Assembly: GCF_026151205.1 (NCBI RefSeq)
Contig: NC_087078.1
Coordinates: forward strand, 8,882,675-8,946,674
Source: Bolinopsis microptera
Lineage: Eukaryota; Ctenophora; Tentaculata; Lobata; Bolinopsidae
Length of the DNA: 64,000 nt
Reading direction: 5' to 3'
The translations under genes were made by a program, and so were the position numbers. Position 1 is the first letter of the stretch. Each line of letters starts with the position of its first letter. Below, piece after piece: positions 24,401-37,000 of this stretch. The notes under the pieces were generated by a model, which searched no databases, was not told where the DNA came from, and worked only from the letters and a program-made list of their open reading frames with translations.

Positions 24401-25790
24401 GGTAATGTTATTTTAGTTTTGATGGCTCTTAGGCCTAGTCTTTACCTATATCCATCTTAGAAAACCGAATTGAGGCTTCCCAGCACTTAAATACAGCCAA
24501 TACTTCGATGTGCCCATGTTCCAAAATTCTGGATTCTCAGGAGGATTATTGTCCCAAAATTGGAACATTTTGGAACATTGGTAACATCGGTTCTAGACAT
24601 GCAGTGATTCCCAAACTTGCTTTGGGTGGTCCTAGGACCAATATAAACACTTTCCGACCAATTTTAAACCGTTCTGAGCATTTTTAGGACAATATTCATT
24701 TTTGTTCATTTTCGTTCATTCCATGAACCTGGGTAATGTTATTTGAGTTTTGATGGCTCTTAGGCCTAGTCTTTACCTACATCCATCTTAGAAAACCGAA
24801 TTGAGGCTTCCCAGCACTTAAATACAGCCAATACTTCGATGTGCCCATGTTCCAAAATTCTGGATTCTCAGGAGGATTATTGTCCCAAAATTGGAACATT
24901 TTGGAACATTGGTAACATCGGTTCTAGACATGCAGTGATTCCCAAACTTGCTTTGGGTGGTCCTAGGACCAATATAAACACTTTCCGACCAATTTTAAAC
25001 CGTTCTGAGCATTTTTAGGACAATATTCATTTTTGTTCATTTTCGTTCATTCCATGAACCTGGGTAATGTTATTTTAGTTTTGATGGCTCTTAGGCCTAG
25101 TCTTTACCTACATCCATCTTAGAAAACCGAATTGAGGCTTCCCAGCACTTAAATACAGCCAATACTTCGATGTGCCCATGTTCCAAAAATCTGGATTCTC
25201 AGGAGGATTATTGTCCCAAAATTGGAACATTTTGGAACATTGGTAACATCGGTTCTAGACATGCAGTGATTCCCAAACTTGCTTTGGGTGGTCCTAGGAC
25301 CAATATAAACACTTTCCGACCAATTTTAAACCGTTCTGAGCATTTTTAGGACAATATTCATTTTTGTTCATTTTCGTTCATTCCATGAACCTGGGTAATG
25401 TTATTTTAGTTTTGATGGCTCTTAGGCCTAGTCTTTACCTACATCCATCTTAGAAAACCGAATTGAGGCTTCCCAGCACTTAAATACAGCCAATACTTCG
25501 ATGTGCCCATGTTCCAAAAATCTGGATTCTCAGGAGGATTATTGTCCCAAAATTGGAACATTTTGGAACATTGGTAACATCGGTTCTAGACATGCAGTGA
25601 TTCCCAAACTTGCTTTGGGTGGTCCTAGGACCAATATAAACACTTTCCGACCAATTTTAAACCGTTCTGAGCATTTTTAGGACAATATTCATTTTTGTTC
25701 ATTTTCGTTCATTCCATGAACCTGGGTAATGTTATTTTAGTTTTGATGGCTCTTAGGCCTAGTCTTTACCTATATCCATCATTTACAATT
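21495..25790. repeat. Large inverted array of a ~331-bp repeat (7 copies, then 5-6 copies inverted)
   Basis: The landmark GGAACATGGGCACATCG occurs at about 21498, 21821, 22151, 22482, 22813, 23144 and 23475 (spacing 330-331). After a divergent 200-base centre (~23740-23950) the same unit returns inverted, with CCATGTTCC near 24032, 24182, 24516, 24847, 25178 and 25509. Units are ~95% alike by eye. Recurrent words include TTCATGGAATGAACGAAAAT and AACCGATGTTACC. There is no coding potential. Partial, more diverged members lie at 25.8-26.4 kb, 28.3-29.0 kb and at the right edge of the window (63.9-64.0 kb). Confidence 0.88.
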
Positions 25791-26161
25791 ATTTTTGGCA
25801 CTATTTAGAGCTTATTAGGGCAAATAAATGCATGGGACACTTTTGGGACAATTTTGGGACATGTTCCAAAAATGTTCCAAAAATGTTCCAAAAATCTGGA
25901 TTCATCAACTCAATGCGTTTGTACTTTATTTGGCGCAACTTTTTCGCGGTGGACGTTCGAGATTCGAAATGACTTGTAAAGATTTTGTAAAAAATTGGAG
26001 ACATTTTAGAATCCATGGGAATTTTTTTGGAGATTTTCAATGCCGATCGATTCCAATCGGTTTTAGCTCATTTCAGGGGATTCTAGGAAAATGTTCATTT
26101 CGTTCATTCCATAAGCCAGGGGAGTATTTTGCACTTCTAAGTGGCTGGAAATGTTAGTACA

Positions 26162-28570
26162 CGTGTACTAAAAAGGGAGGGTATACCATACCAGATAGAT
26201 CCCAAGTCAGTACAAGCATAAATACGGCTGCAAAAGCGTGTTTCCAAATTTGTCACAAATGTTTCCACGATGTCAACTACTCTGAAACCAAAATGGAAAC
26301 ATTACCCCAGAGTCCTTTCTGAACATGCTAGGCTCACAAACTTCTCAGGGACACTTCTGGTATCAATACCGATTGATTCCAATCGGTTTAGCTCAATTCA
26401 GGGGATTCTAGGAAAATGTTCATTTTGATATGAATCCGAGAATTCGGAACAGTATGAAACAACTTTTTATCGATGTTTAGGTCACAAAATCCTCTCCGAA
26501 CCTCCGCGTGGTGTGGCCTAGTTGGCATTAACGGGTGGTGTGCTCTCTTGTTGAGTACTAAGGTTGGGACTTGCCAACTCAAAGTTCCCATAGGAACCAG
26601 GAAGTCAACACTAACAGCTACCAAGCACCAGGAAATGTCTCTTTCAGATATCAGGTTACAAGATAGTACACACACAAATGACGATACGTTAGACACAGAT
26701 ACCTAGCTCTAAGAGCTATTAAATCACCAGATAATTCTCTTTAGAACTATTCCTATTTGCTCATTTTGACTACAAGGACAATGAGTAGTCTTCTACTCAC
26801 TTCTCTCTCCAGTGCAGTAACTACTTATCAGGTGTTTTCAGTTAAGACAGCTAATGCACAAGGGCTGACACACGCTTGACACAGGCTCGTGATAAGACAA
26901 ATGAGGGATTTCAACTCTGACTACGTGGACACACTGATGGCGAGAATTCCTGGCAATTCTCCCTCAAGTAACCACTTTCCAGCTAGACAGCTAAGAGCTC
27001 ATCATGAGGCTCACATTTAACCTAGGATTAGGGGCCGGGTTAGCTTTTCCACACTATTCATTAAGTGTGACTGGACGCTCTACAATCATCTAGTAGCAGC
27101 AGAGTTTGACTGACACCCTTACTGGTTCTATTCAGTTTCTACAGCGGAAGTTCTCAACGCTCGAAAACAGTTCATCTCGGACATCCTGCAGAGATCCTTT
27201 ATTACACGGGGAACCCTCCGTGGACAGCATAGCTCACTAAAGCTTACCTGAACTCTTTAGTTCTGAGACGCAAAGCTAACCGGACCAGGAATAAACAACA
27301 ATGCAATGCTTCGGGGATGCAAATAGGACATACAACTATTAACGAATGTGTTACTCAAACTTTGAATTCAATTTGTTCGCTCGACGTTACATGGTAACAA
27401 TACAAGACAGACGATCCTCCTTCAGGTTCATTTAGGAAATCGTAACCGCTATTTGCGTTACACATGGCAAGTATCTGGACTAATGATAACTTAGGATCTC
27501 CATCAATCAACACCAGTTTTAACTCCAGGTTCGTTCTGAACATCTCAGAACAACTTTAATGTTCCAGGACATGAAGGAGTATACGGTAAAGAACTAGCGG
27601 ACGAATTCGCAAGGGACGATCAATCCAACAACATCCCCATAGGACCAGAACCCTTCCTCCCAATTTCGCCATACTCAGTGACAAAGGAACATTCCACTTG
27701 AGATGTTCCTCCACAAATATAAATACAGGAACTTTAATTTTTCTGGAACTCACAACAGATGGCTAACATGGCCGCTATCAGGATAGTTAGACAGCCCAAT
27801 AGTTTACTTTCAGAACGTGGCGAACAACATCAACTTTGAGACGCAAGATTGTGAACACTTTTAAGGAGAAGCAGAAACATCCCAGCACCTCCTCTGCAAG
27901 TGCAGCCAGATCATGACGCTCAGAATGAGGATAATTGGTAAACCCCTAACAACAGTAAACTGAACCAAATTTGTGGAACAGTCAAATTTGTGGAACAGTC
28001 GACACGACTGGATAGGGAAAACTCTTCTAGGTGACCTCCTTGGATTCTTCACCAGGAACTTTCGCTAAATCCCACACTAGGAAGTCAACCTACGCCCATA
28101 TCCGCATAGAGACATTTCTCCCAGGCTTTGACCCTGCTCGGAGGTCCCTTGTCTGCCCGCAGAAGTACTACAACGGAAGTGGGGTTGCTCTGAGCCGGGT
28201 AGTGACAACTTCAAGACTCCAGGGGTCTTGAAGCCGTCACTGGCATGTGAACTGACATTTCCAGGCTAGTTTTAAAATATTTATCGAATTCATGGAATGA
28301 ATGAAATGAACAAAAAAATGTACTTTGTCACAGAATGTCAGTCAATCCCAAACTGATTGGGATCGATTGCTATTGATACCAGGAGTGTCCACTGTCCCCG
28401 GGAAGTTTGGTGGGTCTAGCATGTTCAGAAAGGGCCCTGGGCAATATTTCCATTTTGGTTTCTGAGCAGTAGTTGGGATTTTGGAAACATTTGACACAAA
28501 TTTAGAAACATGCTTTTTAGCGGTAATTATGCCTGGACTGGCATGGACTCAATATGGTATGGTAGCATGT
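26162..28570. mobile_element. Repeat unit with long inverted ends enclosing a decayed LINE
   Basis: Left flank text (TTTCCAAATTTGTCACAAAT, CTCTGAAACCAAAATGGAAA, GGTATCAATACCGATTGATT) recurs inverted and diverged at 28290-28560 (CCATTTTGGTTTCTGAGCAG, ATTGCTATTGATACC). A further direct copy of the right flank follows at 28735-28960. The enclosed ~1.8 kb is mostly unreadable apart from the LINE relic below. Whether it is one element or accumulated pieces is not clear. Confidence 0.4.
27370..28060 (+). mobile_element. Decayed RNase H-bearing LINE (or related retroelement) fragment
   Basis: Plus-strand remnants read VPGHEGVYGKELADEFAR around 27570, the last active-site block of a retroelement RNase H, followed by PIGPEPFLPISPY, and about 27860-27960 a broken zinc-knuckle-like segment (ETSQHLLCKC). 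Frames are interrupted by stops and shifts. It resembles the intact RNase H-zinc-knuckle end of the LINE at 45342-46872 in order, not in sequence. Confidence 0.6.
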
Positions 28571-29064
28571 TCAGTAACTCAGAATTTTTTTTCTTTGAAA
28601 TGTAATACTCCACCGAATGGATAGGGTGCGTCAAGAATCATCCAGTTTCACATCGAAAGCACTATTTTCACACATCAAATTATGACATTCATAGTTCAAC
28701 TTTTTTTAAAACTCAGTAGTGCCAAATGATCCCCTGGTTCATGAAATGAACAAAAATGAACTTTACCCTAAAATCGCCCAAACTGAGTTGAAAGCGATCA
28801 GAATCGATTGGTATCGATACCAGGAGTGTCCTTGAAAAGTTTGGTGGCCCTAGCATCCTCAGAAAAGGCTTTGAGGGCAATGTTCCATTTTGGTTTCAGA
28901 GTAGTTGGGATTCTGGAACAGAATTGAGACAAATTTGGAACAGGCTTTTTTGGGCAGTAATTATGCCATGGCTGACTTAAAATCGATCTAGAATGGTGGA
29001 GGGGTATGTTTTCTAAATTTTTGGGTGTTTTTAAATTGAAGATTTCAAAGCCAGATTTTCGGCT

Positions 29065-29880
29065 TTAGTTGACTGGGACATGCCCAAATTGTATGTGCTT
29101 TGATTGTGATCGGGTTTTCAAAAATAAACGATTTACCTTTCGCATATGATGGACTATTTCCCGAAGAAGGTGGGTATTTTGTCCTTGTAGTTTTCCAGAG
29201 AAGGACGTAGTCTTTTCCACATCTCTGTCATCAGAGAAGTCCTCTGGGTTAAACGGTCTCTGGTTGGCCTTAGCGTTAACTTTGCAGACGTGGGCGGTTG
29301 CAAAGTTTGGTGTGTCAGTAACCTGAGGGGATGTCATTAATACAAATTTAATATGCACATGTTGAATATATCTGAATGAACTACAACAAAACTTAAAACA
29401 GAGTTAACTTGAATAAATCAGATATTACAAAAAATAAAAGTTGGAACCTTTATCCCCTCGTTATCCCCTCGTAAGTGACAGTGATGGGTATTTGGTTGCC
29501 AAGCAGTTGTTTGGGTGAGCGTCACTTTTCCATCAGTGATAGGTTTCTCTAAAGTCACTACAGTTTCTGTCAACTCCTTCACTACCCCACACCTCATCAG
29601 CACTCGGATCGGTCCAGGGCGTCTTCGGGTGCGAACACGTGCACTCCTGAGATAATTGACTGTCTTATACACAATGGTTTTACCGTTTACAACATTCGCA
29701 GTAATAATTTATTACCGAATTTAAATAGAATTTAACCCATACATTTTAAACACATGAACTGCTGTATCAGTAACCATCAAAATAGAAACAAACCTATGAA
29801 TTTGATGTTTATCTGGTTAAGTGGAAGGTTAACCTCTTTTTGACACAAAATGCCCAGTCGTCTCCTGAGATCTCCGACAT
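29065..29880 (-). CDS. Possible small spliced gene of unknown function
   Basis: A consistent model on the minus strand has exons 29880-29834 (ATG, MSEISGDDWAFCVKKR), 29646-29448 and 29322-29137 or through to a stop at 29065. Junction phases agree (2, 0, 0) and acceptors are good (CTCAG), but the second donor (GTTCCA) is weak. Exon 2 encodes a basic Arg-rich stretch then TAWQPNTHHCHLRGDNEG; exon 3 encodes NPEDFSDDRDVEKTTSF and LLREIVHHMRK. The His/Cys cluster is faintly like the FLYWCH fingers of some transposon-derived proteins, but I do not recognise the family. It lies among repeats, so a domesticated or dead transposon exon set is as likely as a host gene. Confidence 0.3.
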
Positions 29881-32800
29881 GACAGAGGAAGCTACTGTCG
29901 AGTTCGATATTACAGCTAACCTAAGATAGTCAATCTGAGTGGGATCAATTAAGCATTACAAATCAGCAGTTATCAAGCAAATGTGATGAAAGAGCCATTA
30001 TTTAAATGTAAAGCAGATCTAGAGCTAGGAATGTGTTTCGGGCATCAAAGAATAAGTATCTGTGTACTGTTCTTTACCGTACCATTTAAACGATTTAATG
30101 CATGGAAGTATCACAGTAATATACTTTTTCAAAAACATAAACACATTTAAAAAAGGCTCGAATGGGTTATCGTAATTTTCATATGATGCATGATTGAAAT
30201 AATGATTGGAGTAAAACTTTCAAATTCGATCCTGATCTACAAACGTGTAACATGATAGCAAAATCCGCTGTGATTTTCTGTACTAGAACAAGTTTTAGTA
30301 GTCTCCAGCACATCACAGCTAAAAGGCAGTAACACTAAATCGATTACATTAAATAACCTCTCAAGATCGTTTAGTTATATTTGTATTTCAATGTGCAACG
30401 AAACAGCTACTATAATACTTTACTATCAACTAAATATACGGTGTGAGCATTGAAGCTCTGTGCTGAGAGCAACAAGCAACAACGAAAAGAGATGCGACTG
30501 CAATTATTGACTCATATGTGAAAATAGGGATTCCGCAATAAAATTTGATTAAATCTCAAATTTCCTAATTACGATTTCTAACTGCGCGGCGTAGTGCGTA
30601 CTTTGAAATCCAAATAAAAATTATTTTTGATCAAAATATTGGAAAACAAAATTACAGCATGATGCAAATCTTGTGAAAAAAATGTAATAAACAATATGCT
30701 GTTAAAAACTTTCGTGAAATATTTTAAAAAGCATGATTTCCTCCACATTTTGTGAAGTTATCATTTTTTATGACTTTTACAGGTTATAATTTTTGTCAAG
30801 AGCTTAGCCATTTGTCAAAATTTTGGTCATGGTATCATGTGACTCTATACAATGAAATTATAATCCGTTGATGTATAATATTTTGGAGTTTATCAGGGGA
30901 TAAAATTATTTGTAGGTTTATAAACTACCAAGACGCGCGCTGAGTTGGAATAATGTATAACTATCAATACATTGTACATGATACACGATAACGTAAAACT
31001 ATATAAATCGATAACATATAAGATCAAATAAACCATATGGTACCAAGTTACATTAATTGATGAAATCTTTCCAAAAACAAACAATGTTTTAGAATGAAAT
31101 AATCCATACACAAATATTCCTAGCTTTAAGTATGACACACATTATTACATGATAACGAATCGATTTAACGCACATATGCAAAATATATTGTATAATAATC
31201 GACCTTGTTTTTTAAAGATGAGTCATTTATAGTATCGATAAGAAAATCCCTGTACAAATAGCTTCTACTTCTAATCCGATTATTTATGTTGTATAATGCA
31301 ATGAAAATACTGCGCGCGCAGCTTGAACTACGACATACGCAAGCGTTCAGTTGCAAATTATAAGGTCTACCGAAGTTTGTAGGGCGCGAAAAATTTTATG
31401 TTGACGTGCTCGCGCATTTTGAGTAATCAGCTCGCGGTGGGTTTGGAACTGGCACGGGTATAATTGAAATATCTTACGAAGTCAGCAAGCTATATTATCT
31501 CGCAAAACTCGTTTAATATCTTGACAATATTTAAAGTTTATGGTTTTAGGTTTAGGCGCAGCGCACCGCTTATATGTTATATAGCTTCTTCATTTTCTGT
31601 TTTCAGCGCTGTGTTGCTACACGCTGTATAGCAGGTGGGTGAAGCGCGGTGCCGCGCCTAAGCAGCAAAATTAGAGTTATTTATTTTAAAATTTATTTTT
31701 GTATCTCAAAAATGATGTAAAGTTTTTAATATGACGTAAAATTAAAGCTATTTCCGTACAGCCTAAGTATGCTCGTTAGAAAAACTATGAACATGCTAGT
31801 TTTCTTTATTTTTGTTAGTCGGCTGACATTTTGGGTTGTATACTGGATGTAACAAGTTTATTATCAGATGTCTACTTATATTTATTACGATATCATTATA
31901 TTCATTGTAATGGCAATAAAATTTAAATTTTGTTTTACTTATTTTCAGAATTTTTTGGAGGACTTCGCCGCTTCGACGCGCCGCGCAAACTAACATTTTT
32001 GCTTCGCATCGAAGACAAAATCGTTGACAAAATTGCAAATCAACAATTTGGAAGGGTTGACATCGTCAATCAAAAAATTTTTAGAACATAGAAGACGTAA
32101 ACGTTTTAGCCGCAAAATAATTAGCAAACAACAATATTTAAATGTATTGGATGGCTATTAGAATTAATATATAACTTTAATTTAAAAGTTTATGTGCGCC
32201 GCACATACTTTCAGCGGTGCGCCGCGCTTAAGCGTAGTTTGTATTTTAACCGAAGGATAATTTTTGATTTTTGATTTTTAATTGTTAAGGGAAGTTTTTG
32301 AATTCTTAAAGGGTTGATTTTATATAGGGTCAATGCTATATTATGTGTATATTGTTCGAAAAATTTTATGCTTAAAAAAATATTTTAACCGATTTATACT
32401 TTACTGTGAAAATCGAGCGCTATATAGACAACCGGTTGTGTTAGTTACTAAGTATTTGTAACTTCTAATTGACCTTCCTATGATTCCTATATGATACATT
32501 TGATGTGTTCTCTGGTGGTTTATTGATAATCGTAGTGTGGCATTTATCAACAAATCTTCCTATGATTACTATGTGATATAATTTAAGTGATATTTTTCTG
32601 AATAGATTTATTTATGAGATTATTTAGTTGTTTTTTGCTGGATATTTTCACTTCACCCTTTAGAACCACTTTGACATGGTTAGTCCCTGACACTTGTGTC
32701 AGTTGCTAACCATGTGGGCTGTATACAAGCACTTTATTTCATTTCATATTGTAATCAATTTAATATAGTAATTTAAAATGGAATCTTATCTTCTTCCTCA

Positions 32801-33180
32801 TCATCCTTTATCCTCACTATTTTACGTCCTCATCCTCTACATCCTCGTCCTCATCGTCCACTTCATTCTCATATTTTTTTGTTGTTGGTAGTGTGCACCT
32901 AATTGAGGTACAGATCGTCAACAGGGATCGCTTTCTGATATAACGGTCCTCTCTCAGCTATGGGTACAGTTTTTAGCAACTTCAACGACGTCTGAGATTT
33001 GCCATAACAAGGCTTTTTGTCCTGGCCGATATTGACTGCCAGGTTCCTTTTTCAATCTGGGCGCAGCGGTCTCCATAATTTCTGTCCTTTTCTCTCTCAT
33101 GTTTACGATACATTTTAGCTGGGGTCTTGTGGTAATCATTGGATTTTGTGTGTAAAACCCTGATATTGAATTTACTTAAT
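29881..33180. other. Gene-free, AT-rich region with dispersed-repeat fragments
   Basis: No gene seen. At 30911-30950 lies a copy of the repeat whose other copies are at 60.7, 61.2 and 63.0 kb (GTAGGTTTATAAACTACC then GACGCGCGCTGAGTTGG). 31.3-32.45 kb contains CpG-rich words (GCGCCGCGC) and an inverted copy of the 17.5-kb block near 32405-32445. Around 32.6-32.75 kb the text ends in TTTCATTTCAT, like a LINE tail, without a readable frame. Confidence 0.4.
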
Positions 33181-33184
33181 TGCC

Positions 33185-33995
33185 TAATTATATAGTTACT
33201 TAGCTACATATTTACCAGGTGACATAGTTACCTAGTTACCTAGTAACCTAGTTACCCAGTGACCTAGTTACCTAGTTACCTAGTGACCTAGTATCCTAGT
33301 AACCTAGTTACCTAGTTACATAGTGTCCTAGTGACCTAGTTACCAAGTGACCTAGTGGCTAGTTACCAAGTGACCTAGTTACCAAGTGACCTAGTTACCT
33401 AGTTACCTAGTGACCTAGTGACCTAGTGACCTAGTAACCTAGTTACCTGGTAACCTAGTTACCTGGTAACCTAGTTACCTGGTAACCTAGTTACCTGGTA
33501 ACCTAGTTACCTGGTAACCTAGTTACCTGGTAACCTAGTTACCTGGTAACATAGTTACCTGGTAACCTAGTTACCTAGTAATCTAGTTACATAGTAACCT
33601 AGTTACCTAGTAACCTAGTTACCTAGTTACCCAGTGACCTAGTTACCTAGTGACCTTGTTACCTAGTAACCTAGTTACCTAGTGACCTAGTAACCTAGTA
33701 ACTGTGTTACCTAGTGACCTAGTCTCCTAGTGACCTTCTGACCTAGTTATCTAGTCTCCTAGTTTTCTAGTTATCTAACTGTAACCTAGTTACCTAATTA
33801 CCTAGTGACCTAGTTACCTTGCCTTGTATTCTCACTGTAGCTAGTTATGTAAAGATTTTTACCATCATACCTAGTTTCCTAGTAACATATTTCCGTTACC
33901 TGTTTAATTTTCCTAATTACCTAGTTACCTAATTTCTAAGTTACATAGTCACTTAGTAACCTAATTACATATGTCCTTTACCTAGTTACCAAGTT
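33185..33995. repeat. ACCTAGTT / ACCTAGTG short tandem array
   Basis: About 800 bases of 8-bp words ACCTAGTT, ACCTAGTG, ACCTAGTA and, in the middle (33430-33550), a 16-bp higher-order unit ACCTAGTTACCTGGTA. The array stops ~20 bases before the acceptor of the first CDC23 exon at 34018. Traces (GTAACCTAGTAACC) reappear at 34905-34965 after the third exon. Confidence 0.9.
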
Positions 33996-34017
33996 TCCTA
34001 GCTGTTTCGTTTTGCAG

Positions 34018-37000
34018 GTTAAACTGAATGCTGTAATAAACACATTATATCAGATTATGCAAGGAAGTATGTCACTGTTATCAGACTTATCAATGGAAGC
34101 GTCAGTAGACCCGGTGATACTGACTGCATCATCAGCGTCATTAACCAGTCACACCAATGTAAGTACTATAGTAGTTATATAAATACATAGTATTATACTA
34201 TAATATACTGTAGTTATTTTTGATCACTTAGCCTATCCTGGTTGACAAATATATTTTATTGAACTCTTGAGTCTCAATAATAAAATAATAGGGTGTTTAT
34301 TCTGGTGGTGAGGCATATTTTATTAACCAAAAATATACCTGACCTCGGCCTTTCAAAAAGAATCCAAATCTATAACCTTACTGTATGAATGAACTATTAA
34401 TGTATACATATTACATAGTCTGAGTTCTGATATTGAATTTTTCATGCTGATAATTAATATTGCTACCTTATCAGGACATTGATGATAGTTACTATGGAGA
34501 TCTCACTCTTGACCCTCCAGCCACTGCTTCTCTAGAACAGGTATCAGCTTCTTCACTTCTCTACTATTGTCGTATTATTATTTGTTGTAATATAATGGAC
34601 TCAGCTCCATAATAGATCTGGATAAGGGTTAAATGTTTTGACACGTGACAGTGATGTGTATACTTGTAGATGCTGGATAACTCTATAATCTATATCCCCA
34701 GGTGAGAACGGACCTGTACAAAGCTAATGCAGGGTGTCAGCTCCGGGGGCTCTGGGAGTATTCTAGCTGGATATCTGAGCAACTAGTCCACCTTCCCAAA
34801 ACTAACAAGGCACAAATACCTGATAACACGTGGAACTCAGATTACGATCTTATCATGTTTGCTTTGCAACTCATGCACACCCAGGTAGGAAACTAGTTAC
34901 TAAGTAACGTGGTTACCTGGCCTAGTAACCTAGTAACCTGGTAACATAGTTGCCTAGTAACCTAGTGCACCCCCAAGATTAAACTTTAGATATTTACGTA
35001 TCATTTGATGTGATTTTATTTGTCATGGAACATGAACTTCAGAATGTAACCAATAACTAGAAATAATATAACTGTTCACAAATTGCAGGAGTATGCAATA
35101 ATCTAACTGCTCGCAAATTGCAGGTGTATGCAATAATCTAACTGCTCACAAATTGCAGGAGTATGCAATAATCTAATTGCTCGCAAATTGCAGGAGTATG
35201 CAATAATCTAACTGCTCACAAATTGCAGGAGTATGCAATAATTTAACTGCTCGTAAATTGCAGGAGTATGCAATAATGTAACTGTTCACAAATTGCAGGA
35301 GTATGCAATAATCTAACTGCTCGCAAATTGCAGGAGTATGCAATAATTTAACTGTTCACAAATTGCAGGAGTATGCAATAATCTAACTGCTCGCAAATTG
35401 CAGGAGTATGCAATAATGTAACTGTTCACAAATTGCAGGAGTGTGCAATAATGGGGTGGTACCTACCACGTCCGTCTATGTCCGCTTGTCTCATAGAATC
35501 CAAAAAGGACAGGACACTGGACAGGACAGGACATAGGTGGACACAGGTGGAAATTGGCGGACAAAAGTGGACATTAGCGGACAAAAATGGACAACAAAAT
35601 TAGTATAGCTATTTTTTAAAAATTTTGTTAAATTTTAGAATTTTGTTAAATTTTGTTAAATTTTGTTAAATTTTGATAAATTTTGTTAAATATTGTAAAA
35701 TTTTGCTAAAATCTGCTAATGAGGCAGGGTGATACAAAAAGTTTTATGTGGTTCACCCTATAGATCCTGTTTTAAATGTATTTTGAGGTGCGAAGTGAGA
35801 TGTCAAGATACAAGATCTAGAAATACATGTGCTACATCGGTATCACGTGATCTACAAACACATGGAGCGGTTCTGCGCTTGACAGGGCTGTTCAGCTGTT
35901 GGCAAGCAGCCACTGTCTGGACTCTGGAACAGTGATTATCACCGTCTGAGTCACTGTCTAGAGTCCAGTATGGAGCCACGTGACCTTGATATCCCGTATC
36001 AGTCGGTTGAGCCAGAGAGGCGTGACGAATGAACAATCACAATGCTGGTAGAAGAGGTATCAAGTTCAGGATCAAGTCAGGGGTGTAGGAAGCGGGCATT
36101 GCCTCCCCCCCCCCCCCCCACCATTAAATCTGGACAAGGGGCAAAAAAGGGCCAACTTTTTATTTAGGTTTCTAAAAATTTAGGGCAAAAAAACTCGGAC
36201 CGAAGATTTTGTAAAGTGGTTTTCAGAAAAACTTTGCAAATTTTTCAAAGTTCCTCTGAAAACCACCTTTCTCCACATTTCATGCTACCCTGTTCATTAT
36301 TAGCCGAAAATATTGTGTCAAAATCATGTGCGAAAAATCCTCATAATGTTTGTCCGTTAATGTCCACCAATGTCCGTCAATGTCCGCTAATGTCCCAAAA
36401 ACATGTTCGCTTGTCTCATAGAATCCAAAAAAGACAGGACTTAGGCGGACATGTCCCCCCCCCCCCCCCCCCCCCATAATCTAACTGCTCACAAATTGCA
36501 GGAGTATGCAATAATTTAACTGCTCACAAATTGCAGGAGTATGCAAGAGCAGTAGCTACACTGAAAGACACTGAAACACAGAATGGTCGCTTCCTTTTTT
36601 ACTACTGCAAATACCTGAGCGGCGAAAAGTCTAGGATTGACAAGGTATAGTACTGTAGTATATACAAGGTATATAAGGTGTATATAGTATATACTATATA
36701 TATAATGTACAATGTAATGATGTTTCTTTTGGAGAAATCCAGTTTCAAGAGTGCTCTACCCGGGAGGGGAGCATTGTACAATGAAAACAACGATTCTACA
36801 AACTCAAAGTTTCATGCAAATGCAATCATTTCTGACACTGATGATTGCATTTGCATGAAACTTTGAGTTTGTAGAATCGTTGTTTTCATTGTAATGTACA
36901 ATGTATATACACAGGTTAAGAAAACTGTTCAACGTTTCAATGTAATTACATTATTTCCGATTCATTTTCTCACATTATTTCTTTGGTCGCATGTATCCGG

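Noticed and set aside
31165-32038. Several 60-80-codon ORFs in AT-rich sequence
   Set aside because: Short, low-complexity composition, no splice pairing or domain; length is expected by chance.
32954-33139. 61-codon minus ORF with PRLKKEPGSQYRPGQKALL
   Set aside because: Slightly retroelement-like composition but too short and unsupported to assign.
33185-33995. CRISPR-like or telomeric array
   Set aside because: The 8-bp words have no spacers and the genome is animal; it is a simple minisatellite, and the word is not the TTAGGG telomere repeat.
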